Positions 35,493-43,696 of a stretch of DNA of 64,000 nt are shown here, one piece after another. A program made the position numbers and the translations under genes. The notes under the pieces were generated by a model that was given only the letters and a program-made list of their open reading frames with translations, had not been told where the DNA came from and ran no database searches. Origin of the DNA: Herbinix sp. (GTDB lineage: Bacteria; Bacillota; Clostridia; Lachnospirales; Lachnospiraceae); contig JAQSYO010000020.1 of assembly GCA_029256105.1 (NCBI GenBank), forward strand, positions 62,001 through 126,000, read 5' to 3'. Position 1 is the first letter of the stretch. Each line of letters starts with the position of its first letter.

Positions 35493-36191
35493 TTATATTG
35501 CGTTTCTTTTTCGGTATTCTTTACAGGCTTTTTTTAACCTACTGATTTGCCGAAAGGCCACCTCAACCTTCTCGCCGTTATCCAAAAGGATTTCTTTTCC
35601 GATTTCCTCTATATACTCCATATTAACGATATAAGCTTTATGCACGCGAAAGAAGTCTCCCGTATTAAGCATTACTTCCCATTCACCCATTTTCATTGAA
35701 CTTTCATAACAACCTTTTTTCGTTCTAACTAACGTAAAACGATTTTCATATTCGATATAAATAATTTCCTTTAATTTTATAAATATCGTTTCTCCATCTT
35801 TACCCACAATAACTTTAGAATTTTTCGTTATGTCATTAATAGCATCCGAAAGTGTCTGCATAAAATCCTGTTCCTTCAAAGGTTTTAACAGATAACGAAA
35901 AGCCTTTACGCGGTACCCATCCTGCATAAAGCCTCGAAATCCGGTTAGGAAAATAATCGTCATGCTTTCATCCTTCTCCCGAATTTTTTCCGCAGTCTTT
36001 AAACCATTGATTCCCTTCATCTGAATATCCAGGAACAAAATATCGAGTGTATCCGCATACCCTAAAAGTTCTTCCCCATTTGAAAAACAGACTGTATCTA
36101 TCTTAATTAAATTCATCTCTACGAATACATTACATAAGCGTTTCAGCTCATTACGAATAATCTCTTCATCATCACATATACCGATTAACAC
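35493..36191 (-). CDS. LytTR response regulator (AgrA-like)
   Basis: Response regulator of 232 residues. The receiver domain has the acidic pocket in LIGICDDEE and the phospho-Asp in ILFLDIQMKGING, plus Lys in RYLLKPL. The C-terminal LytTR domain (about 125-230) includes EIIYIEYENRFTLVRT and FFRVHKAYIVNM. It starts with GTG and a GAGGTG site. It is the first gene of the operon with the kinase, the peptide and an ABC transporter, and most likely binds the 21-bp-spaced repeats at 34115-34151. Confidence 0.94.
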   Translation of the reverse strand: MLIGICDDEEIIRNELKRLCNVFVEMNLIKIDTVCFSNGEELLGYADTLDILFLDIQMKGINGLKTAEKIREKDESMTIIFLTGFRGFMQDGYRVKAFRYLLKPLKEQDFMQTLSDAINDITKNSKVIVGKDGETIFIKLKEIIYIEYENRFTLVRTKKGCYESSMKMGEWEVMLNTGDFFRVHKAYIVNMEYIEEIGKEILLDNGEKVEVAFRQISRLKKACKEYRKRNAI

Positions 36192-36234
36192 GAAGGAACA
36201 CCTCTTTACATTTTTAGTTGTTATACCTTCCTAT

Positions 36235-36263
36235 ATCATAGCAATCAAGCCAATATTCGTCAA
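36235..36263 (-). promoter_or_regulatory. Promoter of the regulator-kinase genes
   Basis: Minus-strand TTGACG (36258-36263), 17 bp, TATGAT (36235-36240). No LytTR-type repeat is seen upstream, so expression of the sensor pair may be constitutive. Confidence 0.65.
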
Positions 36264-36428
36264 GATATTACAATAAATTCCTTCCTTTCATAGTACTATT
36301 TGACCTCATGTCCTAAAGATATAAACTTATATTTTAAAATGTTTCATCCACAATTAATGAATAATATGATATAATGAAAACAGAATGAGGAATCTGCAAG
36401 CTTGCTTGAAGTTTCCGATTAGAGTAAC

Positions 36429-36461
36429 AAGATCATGAACATGCTATTTGTTCATGATCTT
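36429..36461 (+). promoter_or_regulatory. luxS leader hairpin
   Basis: AAGATCATGAACA pairs perfectly with TGTTCATGATCTT (13 bp, 7-nt loop) in the 180-nt leader between a TATAAT at 36369-36374 and luxS. It has no T-run. It does not match a SAM or SAH riboswitch that I recognise. The rest of the 36192-36556 gap has no gene. Confidence 0.5.
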
Positions 36462-36556
36462 ATTAGTAACAGATAAGGATTTCATTCTATACGAATTCAA
36501 ATCCATAATAAAATTCTATCCATTACATAATAAGCTTAGAAAGGCAGGAATAAAAA

Positions 36557-37036
36557 ATGAAGCAAATAGCTAGCTTTACCATTGATCACATGAGATTACT
36601 ACGTGGAGTTTATGTATCCCGAAAAGATAAAATTGGTAGTGAAATCATAACAACCTTTGATATTCGAATGACACAGCCAAACTTTGAACCCGTCATGTTA
36701 ACCGGAGAAGTCCATACCATTGAGCATCTCGCTGCCACATACCTTCGTAATCACGTTGACTTTGCTGAGAAGACTGTATACTTTGGACCAATGGGTTGCC
36801 GCACCGGCTTTTATCTATTACTTGGTGGAGATTATGAATCAAAGGACATTATCCCTCTTCTAACCGAACTGTATGAATTCATACGTGACTTCACCGGAGA
36901 CATCCCCGGAGCCAGCGCTGAAAACTGTGGCAATTACTCCGACATGAATCTTGAGCTGGCTAAAAATTATGCTCAAAAATTCTTAGATGAAATCCTATAC
37001 AATATAGACGAAGTTCACCTCACATATCCAGAATAA
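36557..37036 (+). CDS. luxS: S-ribosylhomocysteine lyase
   Basis: Cleaves S-ribosylhomocysteine to homocysteine and DPD, the precursor of autoinducer 2, as part of the activated-methyl cycle. The 159-residue protein shows the metal site HTIEHLAATYLRNH (His-x3-His) and the GPMGCRTGFYLLL segment with the catalytic Cys, and the length is typical. AGGCAGGAATAAAAA precedes the ATG. It is divergent from the LytTR regulator gene. A transporter of the AI-2E family lies 16 kb away in this window. Confidence 0.97.
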   Translation: MKQIASFTIDHMRLLRGVYVSRKDKIGSEIITTFDIRMTQPNFEPVMLTGEVHTIEHLAATYLRNHVDFAEKTVYFGPMGCRTGFYLLLGGDYESKDIIPLLTELYEFIRDFTGDIPGASAENCGNYSDMNLELAKNYAQKFLDEILYNIDEVHLTYPE

Positions 37037-37120
37037 AAATTTGCCTATTTGCTAACTGTTTCCTGTTGGTCAAAGCGAAACTATGAAATAGGATTTTACA
37101 AAATAAGAAAGGGAATTAAT

Positions 37121-37807
37121 ATGTCATTTCCAAATAATAAAATGAAAGCAATCACCTTCAGCTATGATGACGGAGTGGAACAGGATCAGCGTCTGATTAA
37201 TATTTTTAACAAGTATAACTTGAAATGCACTTTTAATTTAAATTCCGGTCTACAAAGTGGTGCTAATCAATGGGAAAGAAACGGAATCCTTATAAAACGT
37301 ATGAATATAGCAGGCCTTAAAGAGCTTTATCAGGGACATGAAATTGCAATACATTCTCTTACACACCCAAGACTAGAACAACAAAGTATCGAAACGATTC
37401 GCAATGAAATTCTCCAAGACAAGCTTAACCTTGAGAAAATCTTTGGCTATAGCATAAATGGAATGGCTTATCCCTATGGTTCCTATGATGCTCGGGTACT
37501 CCAGGTACTTAAGGAGACAGGAATAAAATATTCAAGAACTGTCCAAGATACCGAGGATTTCAAACCCCAAACTAATCTACTAGAGTTAAAAGCAACCTGT
37601 CACCACGACAATAAAAACTTAATGAAGCTAGCAGAAGAATTTATAAATGCAGACCCAACAGAACCAATGCTTTTCTATATATGGGGTCATAGTTATGAAT
37701 TCGATCTTAATAACAACTGGGATATGATAGAAAATTTCTGCTCACTTATCAGCAACCGAGAAGACATCTTCTACGGCACCAACACAGAAGTACTATCCTA
37801 CCTATAG
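37121..37807 (+). CDS. Polysaccharide deacetylase (NodB-type)
   Basis: Carbohydrate esterase family 4-like enzyme of 228 residues. The NodB motifs are TFSYDDGVEQD (Asp pair), HSLTHPRL (metal His residues) and MAYPYGSYDARVL. No signal peptide is seen in the protein starting MSFPNNKMKAITFSYDDG, so it may be cytoplasmic or act on small substrates. ATG 37121 has AAAGGGAATTAAT before it; the frame can be read further up to TTG 37049 without support. It lies 84 bp after luxS and is followed by a terminator. Confidence 0.88.
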   Translation: MSFPNNKMKAITFSYDDGVEQDQRLINIFNKYNLKCTFNLNSGLQSGANQWERNGILIKRMNIAGLKELYQGHEIAIHSLTHPRLEQQSIETIRNEILQDKLNLEKIFGYSINGMAYPYGSYDARVLQVLKETGIKYSRTVQDTEDFKPQTNLLELKATCHHDNKNLMKLAEEFINADPTEPMLFYIWGHSYEFDLNNNWDMIENFCSLISNREDIFYGTNTEVLSYL

Positions 37808-37831
37808 TCACATAACTTATACTACCATTTT

Positions 37832-37860
37832 TGCGGATTCTAAAGAATCCGCATTTTTTT
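37832..37860 (+). terminator. Terminator after the deacetylase gene
   Basis: TGCGGATTC and GAATCCGCA form a 9-bp stem with loop TAAA, followed by seven T. It is 25 bp past the stop. Confidence 0.93.
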
Positions 37861-38187
37861 ATATGTGGAAACAAAAAATGCATTCATACCAAATCTTAAT
37901 ATATTTTCAAAGAACTCTTATTACATACTTTTCGAGCGTTAATTTAAATTTGAATTAGAATTTGTATTTTTATCTGTATTTGTGATTGAATTTATTTGAC
38001 AGATGTACTGTAACCGAAATCACATGCCGATGCCTGCCTGCGCGAGTACCCTGCAGTAGTCTTTCACACCCCTCAATCATTGCGTTCATACCCTATCTCT
38101 TAGAACCTTCACTACTCAATGTCGGAATAGTGCATCTTTGCCATTACTGAGAATATAATGTAACGAGTATGAATAATCGGAGAAGCT
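37861..38187 (+). other. Intergenic region with a GC-richer patch
   Basis: No gene is seen. Bases 38015-38075 (CATGCCGATGCCTGCCTGCG and following) are markedly richer in G and C than the surroundings and may be a remnant of foreign or structured DNA. CGGAGAAGCT precedes the next gene. Confidence 0.3.
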
Positions 38188-38910
38188 ATGGCAGACCAAA
38201 ATCTTTTACATACAGCTGAGATAATGAAAGCAGCTTTGCCTTTTATTGATTCCAAATCAAGAGTTATGGCTGAATTCTTCACAAAGATATTAGATCTCAT
38301 GGGAAGTATGAAGTCAATGACCAACAAAGTCAGTATGTCTGCCTATGGCAATGAGGGCGAAAAAATAGACGTGGAGGGCTTGTTAAATGGGATCCGACCC
38401 TTATGTAACAATAAAGAAAGAGAATCAGTCGATAAAATATTAAATATCTTTAATGCAAAAAGAATGTTCGAAATGTACAACAATTTTATGTCTACGATGA
38501 AAACGATGCAGGAATATGGTGGTTTCCCGTTCGGAGAAAGCGGCGGTAGTAATGATTCTGATAATACCATGGGCAATTTTGCTGGTTTTAATTTTGATTC
38601 CATTTTTGGAAATAACGGAGGAAACAATTCAGAAGAACCTGAAACAACTGCTAGCGAAGAATTTAATTATGAAGAAGGTTTTAGCCAACAGGAAGCAAAT
38701 ACTTCAGATTCTGACCAAGACCAATCTCAATCCCCTCCTTTGGGAGGTATGGGTGGCAAAGGAAATAATAAGATGATGTTTGATATGCTAAAGACCATGG
38801 TTCCACCGGAACAAATGAGTACTTTCGAAAACCTAAGCATGCTTTTCAATACAATGTCATATGATAGTAATAGTAAACCTGAGGATAGTGAGGAGCGTAA
38901 TAATGGCTGA
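38188..38910 (+). CDS. Hypothetical protein, Asn/Gly/Met-rich
   Basis: Protein of 240 residues with no recognised domain. An N-terminal helical part (1-115, starting MADQNLLHTAEIMKAALPFI) has several Met and Lys. It is followed by a low-complexity region (about 120-195) rich in Asn, Gly, Ser and acidic residues, and a C-terminal Met-rich helix (MMFDMLKTMVPPEQMSTFEN). Its stop overlaps the next gene (ATGGCTGA), so both are translated together. The N-terminal and C-terminal parts resemble each other in Met-rich helices. The pair may be sporulation-related, but nothing in the sequence shows this. Confidence 0.75.
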   Translation: MADQNLLHTAEIMKAALPFIDSKSRVMAEFFTKILDLMGSMKSMTNKVSMSAYGNEGEKIDVEGLLNGIRPLCNNKERESVDKILNIFNAKRMFEMYNNFMSTMKTMQEYGGFPFGESGGSNDSDNTMGNFAGFNFDSIFGNNGGNNSEEPETTASEEFNYEEGFSQQEANTSDSDQDQSQSPPLGGMGGKGNNKMMFDMLKTMVPPEQMSTFENLSMLFNTMSYDSNSKPEDSEERNNG

Positions 38911-39178
38911 TACGTCTTGGACCAGCAACCCGAAGCTGAAAAATATTGATCCCCGTAAATTGGTAATTCTGATGGAACTTATGAAGGAAGCAGAAGGAAA
39001 ACCAATGGATAAATTAGTACCACTCTTAATGAATACAAATAAAAAACTGCAAGAACAAAGTCTCTCTTTTTCAAAAGATGAAAGTGATATAATGATGGAT
39101 TTGCTTGCAAAGAATTTGAATCCAAAAGAGAAAATGCAATTTGAGATGATGAAAAAAATGATGGCAGGCAGAAAATAA
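38903..39178 (+). CDS. Hypothetical small protein coupled to the preceding gene
   Basis: A 91-residue, Lys- and Met-rich helical protein starting MADTSWTSNPKLKNIDPRKL and ending MMKKMMAGRK. No domain is recognised. Its ATG overlaps the end of the preceding gene by 8 bp, a translational-coupling arrangement. Both proteins have short PE/KP-and-Met-rich helices of similar style (KEKMQFEMMKKMM here, PPEQMSTFENLSML there), suggesting a related pair that may interact. Confidence 0.75.
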   Translation: MADTSWTSNPKLKNIDPRKLVILMELMKEAEGKPMDKLVPLLMNTNKKLQEQSLSFSKDESDIMMDLLAKNLNPKEKMQFEMMKKMMAGRK

Positions 39179-39192
39179 AAGTTAACTAAATA

Positions 39193-39272
39193 CAGGCACT
39201 TGGTGTCGAATTGAACCCTAAAGATTAGATAAAATCTAACTTTTGATTATTCAAAGCGACACTAGGTGCCTG
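39193..39272. terminator. Bidirectional terminator before the amylase gene
   Basis: CAGGCACTTGGTGTCG pairs with CGACACTAGGTGCCTG (16 bp, one mismatch) around an inner hairpin (TTAGAT/ATCTAA), then TATTTTAAA. It lies between convergent genes. Confidence 0.8.
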
Positions 39273-39311
39273 TATTTTAAACATTAAAAAAAGATCTTAC
39301 AATTATAATAG

Positions 39312-41069
39312 TTACTTGAGTACAACGATAGAATACATCGGCATATCCAATACACCCTCCGTAAGTGTTACTGTACCTCCATCCACTGTTAAATATCCTC
39401 TAATATTCCTATTCTCATACCCTGCAGCCTTTAAATCCACCTTCGCCGCTACCGTGTTAATATTATAGATGATCACAATTTGACTGCCCTCATAGGTCTT
39501 TTGAACAGCACAGACCTCATCTTTGGTAAGATCCTCTATTACGCTCATCTCTCCTCTTGCCATCTCGGGATTTTCATTTCGGATACGAATAGCGCGTTTA
39601 TAATAATTTAGGATAGAGTTAGAATCTTGTATTTGTATATCCATCGGTTCAAATTTTTGTTCTACCTTATCGGCACCGGTTGGAGCCTTTGTCATTCCTG
39701 TGTTATCCGTGGTAGACCACTGCATCGGTAATCGTTTATTCTCATCTTTATCACCTTTACTATTCATACCGATTTCTTCACCATAGTATACAAATGGACT
39801 TCCATTCATCGTAAGTAATAACCCAGCAGCCATCTTCATCTGGTTTTCATCATTTACACATTGCGCTGATACCCTTGTAGTATCATGATTACTAATGAAA
39901 GGTGCATCAATGAACTCTGGATTATTTTCACTATATTTCTTTTGTAAGCTAACTAGGGTATTTGCAAAAGATTGTGCAGAGGATCTCCCCAGTTTTCGTG
40001 TTGTTGTTGTAATTAAGCCATCATATAAAGCTAACGGGAAATCAAAGAAACTAGTTACACCACTTTTGTAGTAAGAAGCTATAGAATCGCCTTCATCCCA
40101 TACCTCACCTACAATATAGGCATCTTCCTTTACACTCCTTACATAATCAGAGAACCATTGTAATACTTCCACATTCTTTGATGTCTCTCCTGAATAGAAT
40201 TCTTTGGCTGCATCCAAACGAAAACCATCTACTCCTAAATCCAACCAGAATTTTGCAATTTTCTCAATCTCAGATCTTAAAGCCACACTCTCTAATGCTA
40301 AGTCCGGCATTTGATCCCAAAAGACACATTCGTAATACCAGTCAGAACTACCTGCCTTATGATAATCTTTGCTTCCCTTGTAATCCTTAGTAAAATGATA
40401 ATATTCCACAGAAGGACATACGGATATGTCTGGTTCATCTCCCTCTTTCAGCGTCTCCAGATAATCAACCGCTGCTGTAAACCAGGGGTGCTTTGCTGAA
40501 GTGTGATTAAAGACGAAGTCAATAATCAGTTTAATACCTCGTTTATCACATTCGTCAACCAGCTTCTGAAAATCCGCTAGGGTTCCATAGTTCGGATCTA
40601 TATCATAATAATTCGTCACATCGTATTTATGGTAGGATGGTGAGGGCATTATTGGCATCAACCAAATCCCATTAAATCCCATATCATCTTTAATGTAATC
40701 TAGCTTTGATATTATTCCATTGATATCTCCTCTTCCATCATTATTACTATCACAAAAAGAGGAAACAAATATTTCATAATAATTCCTATAATTATCCTCT
40801 AGGATATTTAAATCCTGCTCGTATTCATAGGGAACCGTAGCTACAGTCTCTACATTATTGTCCTTGATATCACTATTTTCCTTATTATCATTATTTTCAG
40901 TATTAGCCTTATTATCCGTAACTGAAGAAGAGTCCTCTACCTCATTGCTATCTACATTCTCGCTACTGATACTGTTGTTCGCCTTATCTGTTTTTTCATT
41001 ATTACATCCGTATAAAGTTACAGAGAGTATTGTAATCAATAATAACAATATTCTATTTCTCTTTTTCAT
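39312..41069 (-). CDS. GH13 alpha-amylase, lipoprotein
   Basis: Exported alpha-glucan hydrolase of 585 residues. The start (MKKRNRILLLLITILSVTLY then GC) is a lipoprotein signal with Cys22. A Ser/Asn/Glu-rich linker of about 60 residues follows, then the GH13 barrel with all conserved regions: DFVFNH, GFRLDAAKEF (nucleophile Asp), VGEVWDEG (acid/base Glu) and FISNHDTTR. A C-terminal all-beta domain ends the protein. It is cell-anchored and probably makes maltodextrins for the adjacent transporter. Last gene of the maltodextrin operon; its leader holds a hairpin that hides its ribosome-binding site. Confidence 0.95.
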   Translation of the reverse strand: MKKRNRILLLLITILSVTLYGCNNEKTDKANNSISSENVDSNEVEDSSSVTDNKANTENNDNKENSDIKDNNVETVATVPYEYEQDLNILEDNYRNYYEIFVSSFCDSNNDGRGDINGIISKLDYIKDDMGFNGIWLMPIMPSPSYHKYDVTNYYDIDPNYGTLADFQKLVDECDKRGIKLIIDFVFNHTSAKHPWFTAAVDYLETLKEGDEPDISVCPSVEYYHFTKDYKGSKDYHKAGSSDWYYECVFWDQMPDLALESVALRSEIEKIAKFWLDLGVDGFRLDAAKEFYSGETSKNVEVLQWFSDYVRSVKEDAYIVGEVWDEGDSIASYYKSGVTSFFDFPLALYDGLITTTTRKLGRSSAQSFANTLVSLQKKYSENNPEFIDAPFISNHDTTRVSAQCVNDENQMKMAAGLLLTMNGSPFVYYGEEIGMNSKGDKDENKRLPMQWSTTDNTGMTKAPTGADKVEQKFEPMDIQIQDSNSILNYYKRAIRIRNENPEMARGEMSVIEDLTKDEVCAVQKTYEGSQIVIIYNINTVAAKVDLKAAGYENRNIRGYLTVDGGTVTLTEGVLDMPMYSIVVLK

Positions 41070-41073
41070 ATCT

Positions 41074-41105
41074 ATTCCTCCATGTTTTCGGAGGAATTAT
41101 CCTCC
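41074..41105 (-). promoter_or_regulatory. Alternative hairpins over the amylase ribosome-binding site
   Basis: In minus-strand RNA ATTCCTCC can pair with the ribosome-binding site GGAGGAAT 4 nt before the ATG (41074-41097, 8 bp), or with an upstream GGAGGA (41090-41105, 6 bp). The two are mutually exclusive. The repeated AAACATGGAGGA segment supplies both partners. An 11-codon open frame (41072-41107) covers the same bases. Confidence 0.6.
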
Positions 41106-41207
41106 ATGTTTGGGGTGAATTTTTCTTCCTGATATACAAAGAAGTACTGAAATCAAATCCAGTACCTCTTTTATAATTCTTAATCCTATCCTCTTCGAAT
41201 ATATGAA

Positions 41208-42083
41208 TCAACCCTTTACAGCTCCAGATACACCTTCCACATAAAATCTCTGTGTAAGCAAAAATAATATGGCAATCGGGATGGATATAATAACACAACC
41301 AGCAAAAAACGTGGTGTAATAATACTCAACAAACTCTTTTTCCAACATCGTCCACAAACCAATACCGACAGTAAAATACTGCCTATCTTGGCCTAAGATA
41401 ACCTTCGCAAAGATAAAATCTACCCATGGTGCCATAAATGCACCTAGAAGTGTGTGAACAATAATTGGTTTGGATAATGGAATGGTAATTCTACGGAATA
41501 CATCCCATTTCGTTGCACCATCAATATATGCTGCTTCATCTATAGTTTTTGGTATTGTATCAAAAAAGCCCTTCGCAATATAAAATCCAAGTCCGGCACC
41601 TCCTGAATACACCAAAACCAATGCCACTAATTTAAGAGGGCCCGCTTCTAGTAAACCAAAACCTTTTAAAATATAATAAACTGCGATCATCGACATGAAT
41701 CCAGGAAACATTCCTAAGATCAAGGCAATATTCATTAACTTCTTTCGCAATTTAAAACGTAATCTTGACATTACATAAGCAACACATAATACGAAAAATG
41801 CAGACAATAAACAACTAGCAATAGCAACTAAAAGTGTATTTGTGAACCATTTTGTAAAAACAAGACTTCCTGTCTGATTAAATAAATTCTTAAAATTATT
41901 CAGAGTATATCCTCTAGGTAAAATATAGCTTTTGTAAGTACCTCCTTCTTCACGTAAAGAGGTTAATATAACAAAAAAGATGGGGATAATCCAAATAAAT
42001 CCAGTAATTGCTAGACCTGTATGAACAATTGAATTGCTAATAAATCTTTTTTTAGAACTCATTGTATTCTTCTTTTTGCTCAT
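41208..42083 (-). CDS. Maltodextrin ABC permease, MalG type
   Basis: Inner-membrane permease of 291 residues with six predicted helices. The EAA loop is TIDEAAYIDGATKWDVFRRITIPLSKP. The C-terminus ends YVEGVSGAVKG as usual for MalG-type proteins. Its ATG overlaps the MalF-type stop by one base (TAATG). It lies in an operon with malQ, glgP and an amylase, so maltodextrin is the probable substrate. No ATPase gene is nearby. Confidence 0.92.
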   Translation of the reverse strand: MSKKKNTMSSKKRFISNSIVHTGLAITGFIWIIPIFFVILTSLREEGGTYKSYILPRGYTLNNFKNLFNQTGSLVFTKWFTNTLLVAIASCLLSAFFVLCVAYVMSRLRFKLRKKLMNIALILGMFPGFMSMIAVYYILKGFGLLEAGPLKLVALVLVYSGGAGLGFYIAKGFFDTIPKTIDEAAYIDGATKWDVFRRITIPLSKPIIVHTLLGAFMAPWVDFIFAKVILGQDRQYFTVGIGLWTMLEKEFVEYYYTTFFAGCVIISIPIAILFLLTQRFYVEGVSGAVKG

Positions 42084-43477
42084 TATTGGAACGCCTCCTC
42101 ATCTTTATAGGATCCTGTATGACGATAGGTTAATAACGATAAAGTTGCAAGTATGACAAATACAATAATACCGATTACCGCTCCTATATTATAGTCTTTG
42201 TTGGTTATTGTTAATTTATAAAGCCAAGTAACCAATAGATCCGTCTTTCCCGCATAGTAGTATTCCAGGGATTCTGGACCACCACCTGTTAATAAATAAA
42301 TAACATTAAAGTTATTAATATTACCGACAAAGGCTGTAATCAAACTTGGTGTTGTTATAAATAACATATATGGCATGGTAATTCTTAAAAAAGTAACAAA
42401 AGCATTCGCACCGTCCATTTTCGCAGCTTCATATAAATCCTTTGGAATATTATTTAAAATTCCCGTTGAACTAAGCATAGTAAACGGCACACCAATCCAT
42501 ATGTTAATACATATAATTGTTATTTTGGCCAACGTTGGATCCGTAAGAAAGGGAATGGAATTTGTTGCTCCAATTACACCTAGAGTACGAAGAATGGAGT
42601 TGACCGGACCATTGGTATTAAACATAGTTCTCATCGTAAGTAAGGATACGAATTGAGGTACTGCTATGGACAATACAAATAAAAATCTCCAAAAGCTTTT
42701 AAAGCGTGTTCCATCACGATTGATTACCAGCGCTAAAAGTAGTCCTAAAATATAGCAGGAAAATGTTGAAAATATTGCCCATACTAATGTCCATCCCAGA
42801 ACAGGCCAGAAGGTATTCGCTAAAACCCCACCCTGTTTAAACATAGCAATAAAGTTATCAATACCAACCCAATCGAATAAATTGCCGGGTGGCTGATGAT
42901 CTTTATCAAAACTTGTAAATGCGATTAAAATCATAAATACTAGAGGTATTACGGTAAAGCTAATAATTCCGATTATAGGTAGAGAAAGTAGTGCTTTATG
43001 AAGATTTTGCTGTCTTAAGGTACCTAAATCAACTAAAAAGTTAGGAATCTGTTTACCAAGCTCCGCTTTTTTCTGCGAGTCATAAGCGCTTTTTACAGAA
43101 GTTGTTAAAATAACAATAAAAACTATTGTAGCAAATAAAGTAATAACACCATATAATAGGCATAGCATGGAGTTGTCCCCTACTACATATTCATAAATCT
43201 GTTTCGTTTCATTAAAAACTTCTTCCTGTTTTTTAGTTCCTAAAGTAAATAGGTTTCTAATTGCTTCTATTCCAAAGCCCATCATGTAATATACATATGC
43301 AATTTCCACAGCTAATAATAAAAGCCCGCGCATTATCTGTTTATGTAAAATATTACCTAAACCAAAGATAATAGCAGATAGTTTCGTAATCGCATTTCCT
43401 GACATAAACGCAGTACGAAAGCCAACTTCACTAAGTGGGACTGGTTTTTTGGATGTTTTATGCTTATTACCCGCCAT
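42083..43477 (-). CDS. Maltodextrin ABC permease, MalF type
   Basis: Permease of 464 residues with an extra N-terminal region (about 1-150, three hydrophobic segments) like the MalF-type protein of the galactan operon. The EAA loop is DLYEAAKMDGANAFVTFLRITMPYM and the DWVGIDNFIAMFKQ segment is characteristic. ATG 43477 (MAGNKHKTSKK) has GAGGGAAATT before it; the frame extends 24 bp further up. It lies downstream of the MalE-type gene after a region with a stem-loop and 18-bp repeats. Confidence 0.92.
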   Translation of the reverse strand: MAGNKHKTSKKPVPLSEVGFRTAFMSGNAITKLSAIIFGLGNILHKQIMRGLLLLAVEIAYVYYMMGFGIEAIRNLFTLGTKKQEEVFNETKQIYEYVVGDNSMLCLLYGVITLFATIVFIVILTTSVKSAYDSQKKAELGKQIPNFLVDLGTLRQQNLHKALLSLPIIGIISFTVIPLVFMILIAFTSFDKDHQPPGNLFDWVGIDNFIAMFKQGGVLANTFWPVLGWTLVWAIFSTFSCYILGLLLALVINRDGTRFKSFWRFLFVLSIAVPQFVSLLTMRTMFNTNGPVNSILRTLGVIGATNSIPFLTDPTLAKITIICINIWIGVPFTMLSSTGILNNIPKDLYEAAKMDGANAFVTFLRITMPYMLFITTPSLITAFVGNINNFNVIYLLTGGGPESLEYYYAGKTDLLVTWLYKLTITNKDYNIGAVIGIIVFVILATLSLLTYRHTGSYKDEEAFQ

Positions 43478-43518
43478 AATTTCCCTCCTCGTTTTTCTCA
43501 ATGAACTTTTAGTTCTAG

Positions 43519-43608
43519 TTCATTAGGAACTTTTTTGCTTATTGGAACATATAGATCATTAAGAACTTATTGTTCATTAAGAACTTATCGTTCATTAAAA
43601 ACTCCTTG
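43519..43608. repeat. 18-bp degenerate tandem repeat, five units
   Basis: Five consecutive 18-bp units of the form TTCATTAAGAACTTATTG; units 3 and 4 (43555-43590) are nearly identical and the others share CATTA and GAAC. It lies between the MalE-type and MalF-type genes. Confidence 0.7.
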
Positions 43609-43619
43609 TTATTCATAGG

Positions 43620-43664
43620 ATAGAAACGGAATGTTCCTCTTCTGCTAGAACATCCCGCTTCTAT
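43620..43664 (-). other. Intercistronic stem-loop after the MalE-type gene
   Basis: A 17-bp stem (two G-U pairs in the minus-strand RNA; ATAGAAGCGGGATGTTC on one side) with an 11-nt loop, 32 bp after the MalE-type stop and without a T-run. It probably stabilises the binding-protein mRNA relative to the permease mRNA. Confidence 0.7.
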
Positions 43665-43696
43665 TATATAGCATTTAACAATACTTATCTATTTTA

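Noticed and set aside
41053..41298. 81-codon open frame on the minus strand between the amylase and MalG-type genes
   Set aside because: It overlaps the MalG-type C-terminus in another frame and lacks a ribosome-binding site.
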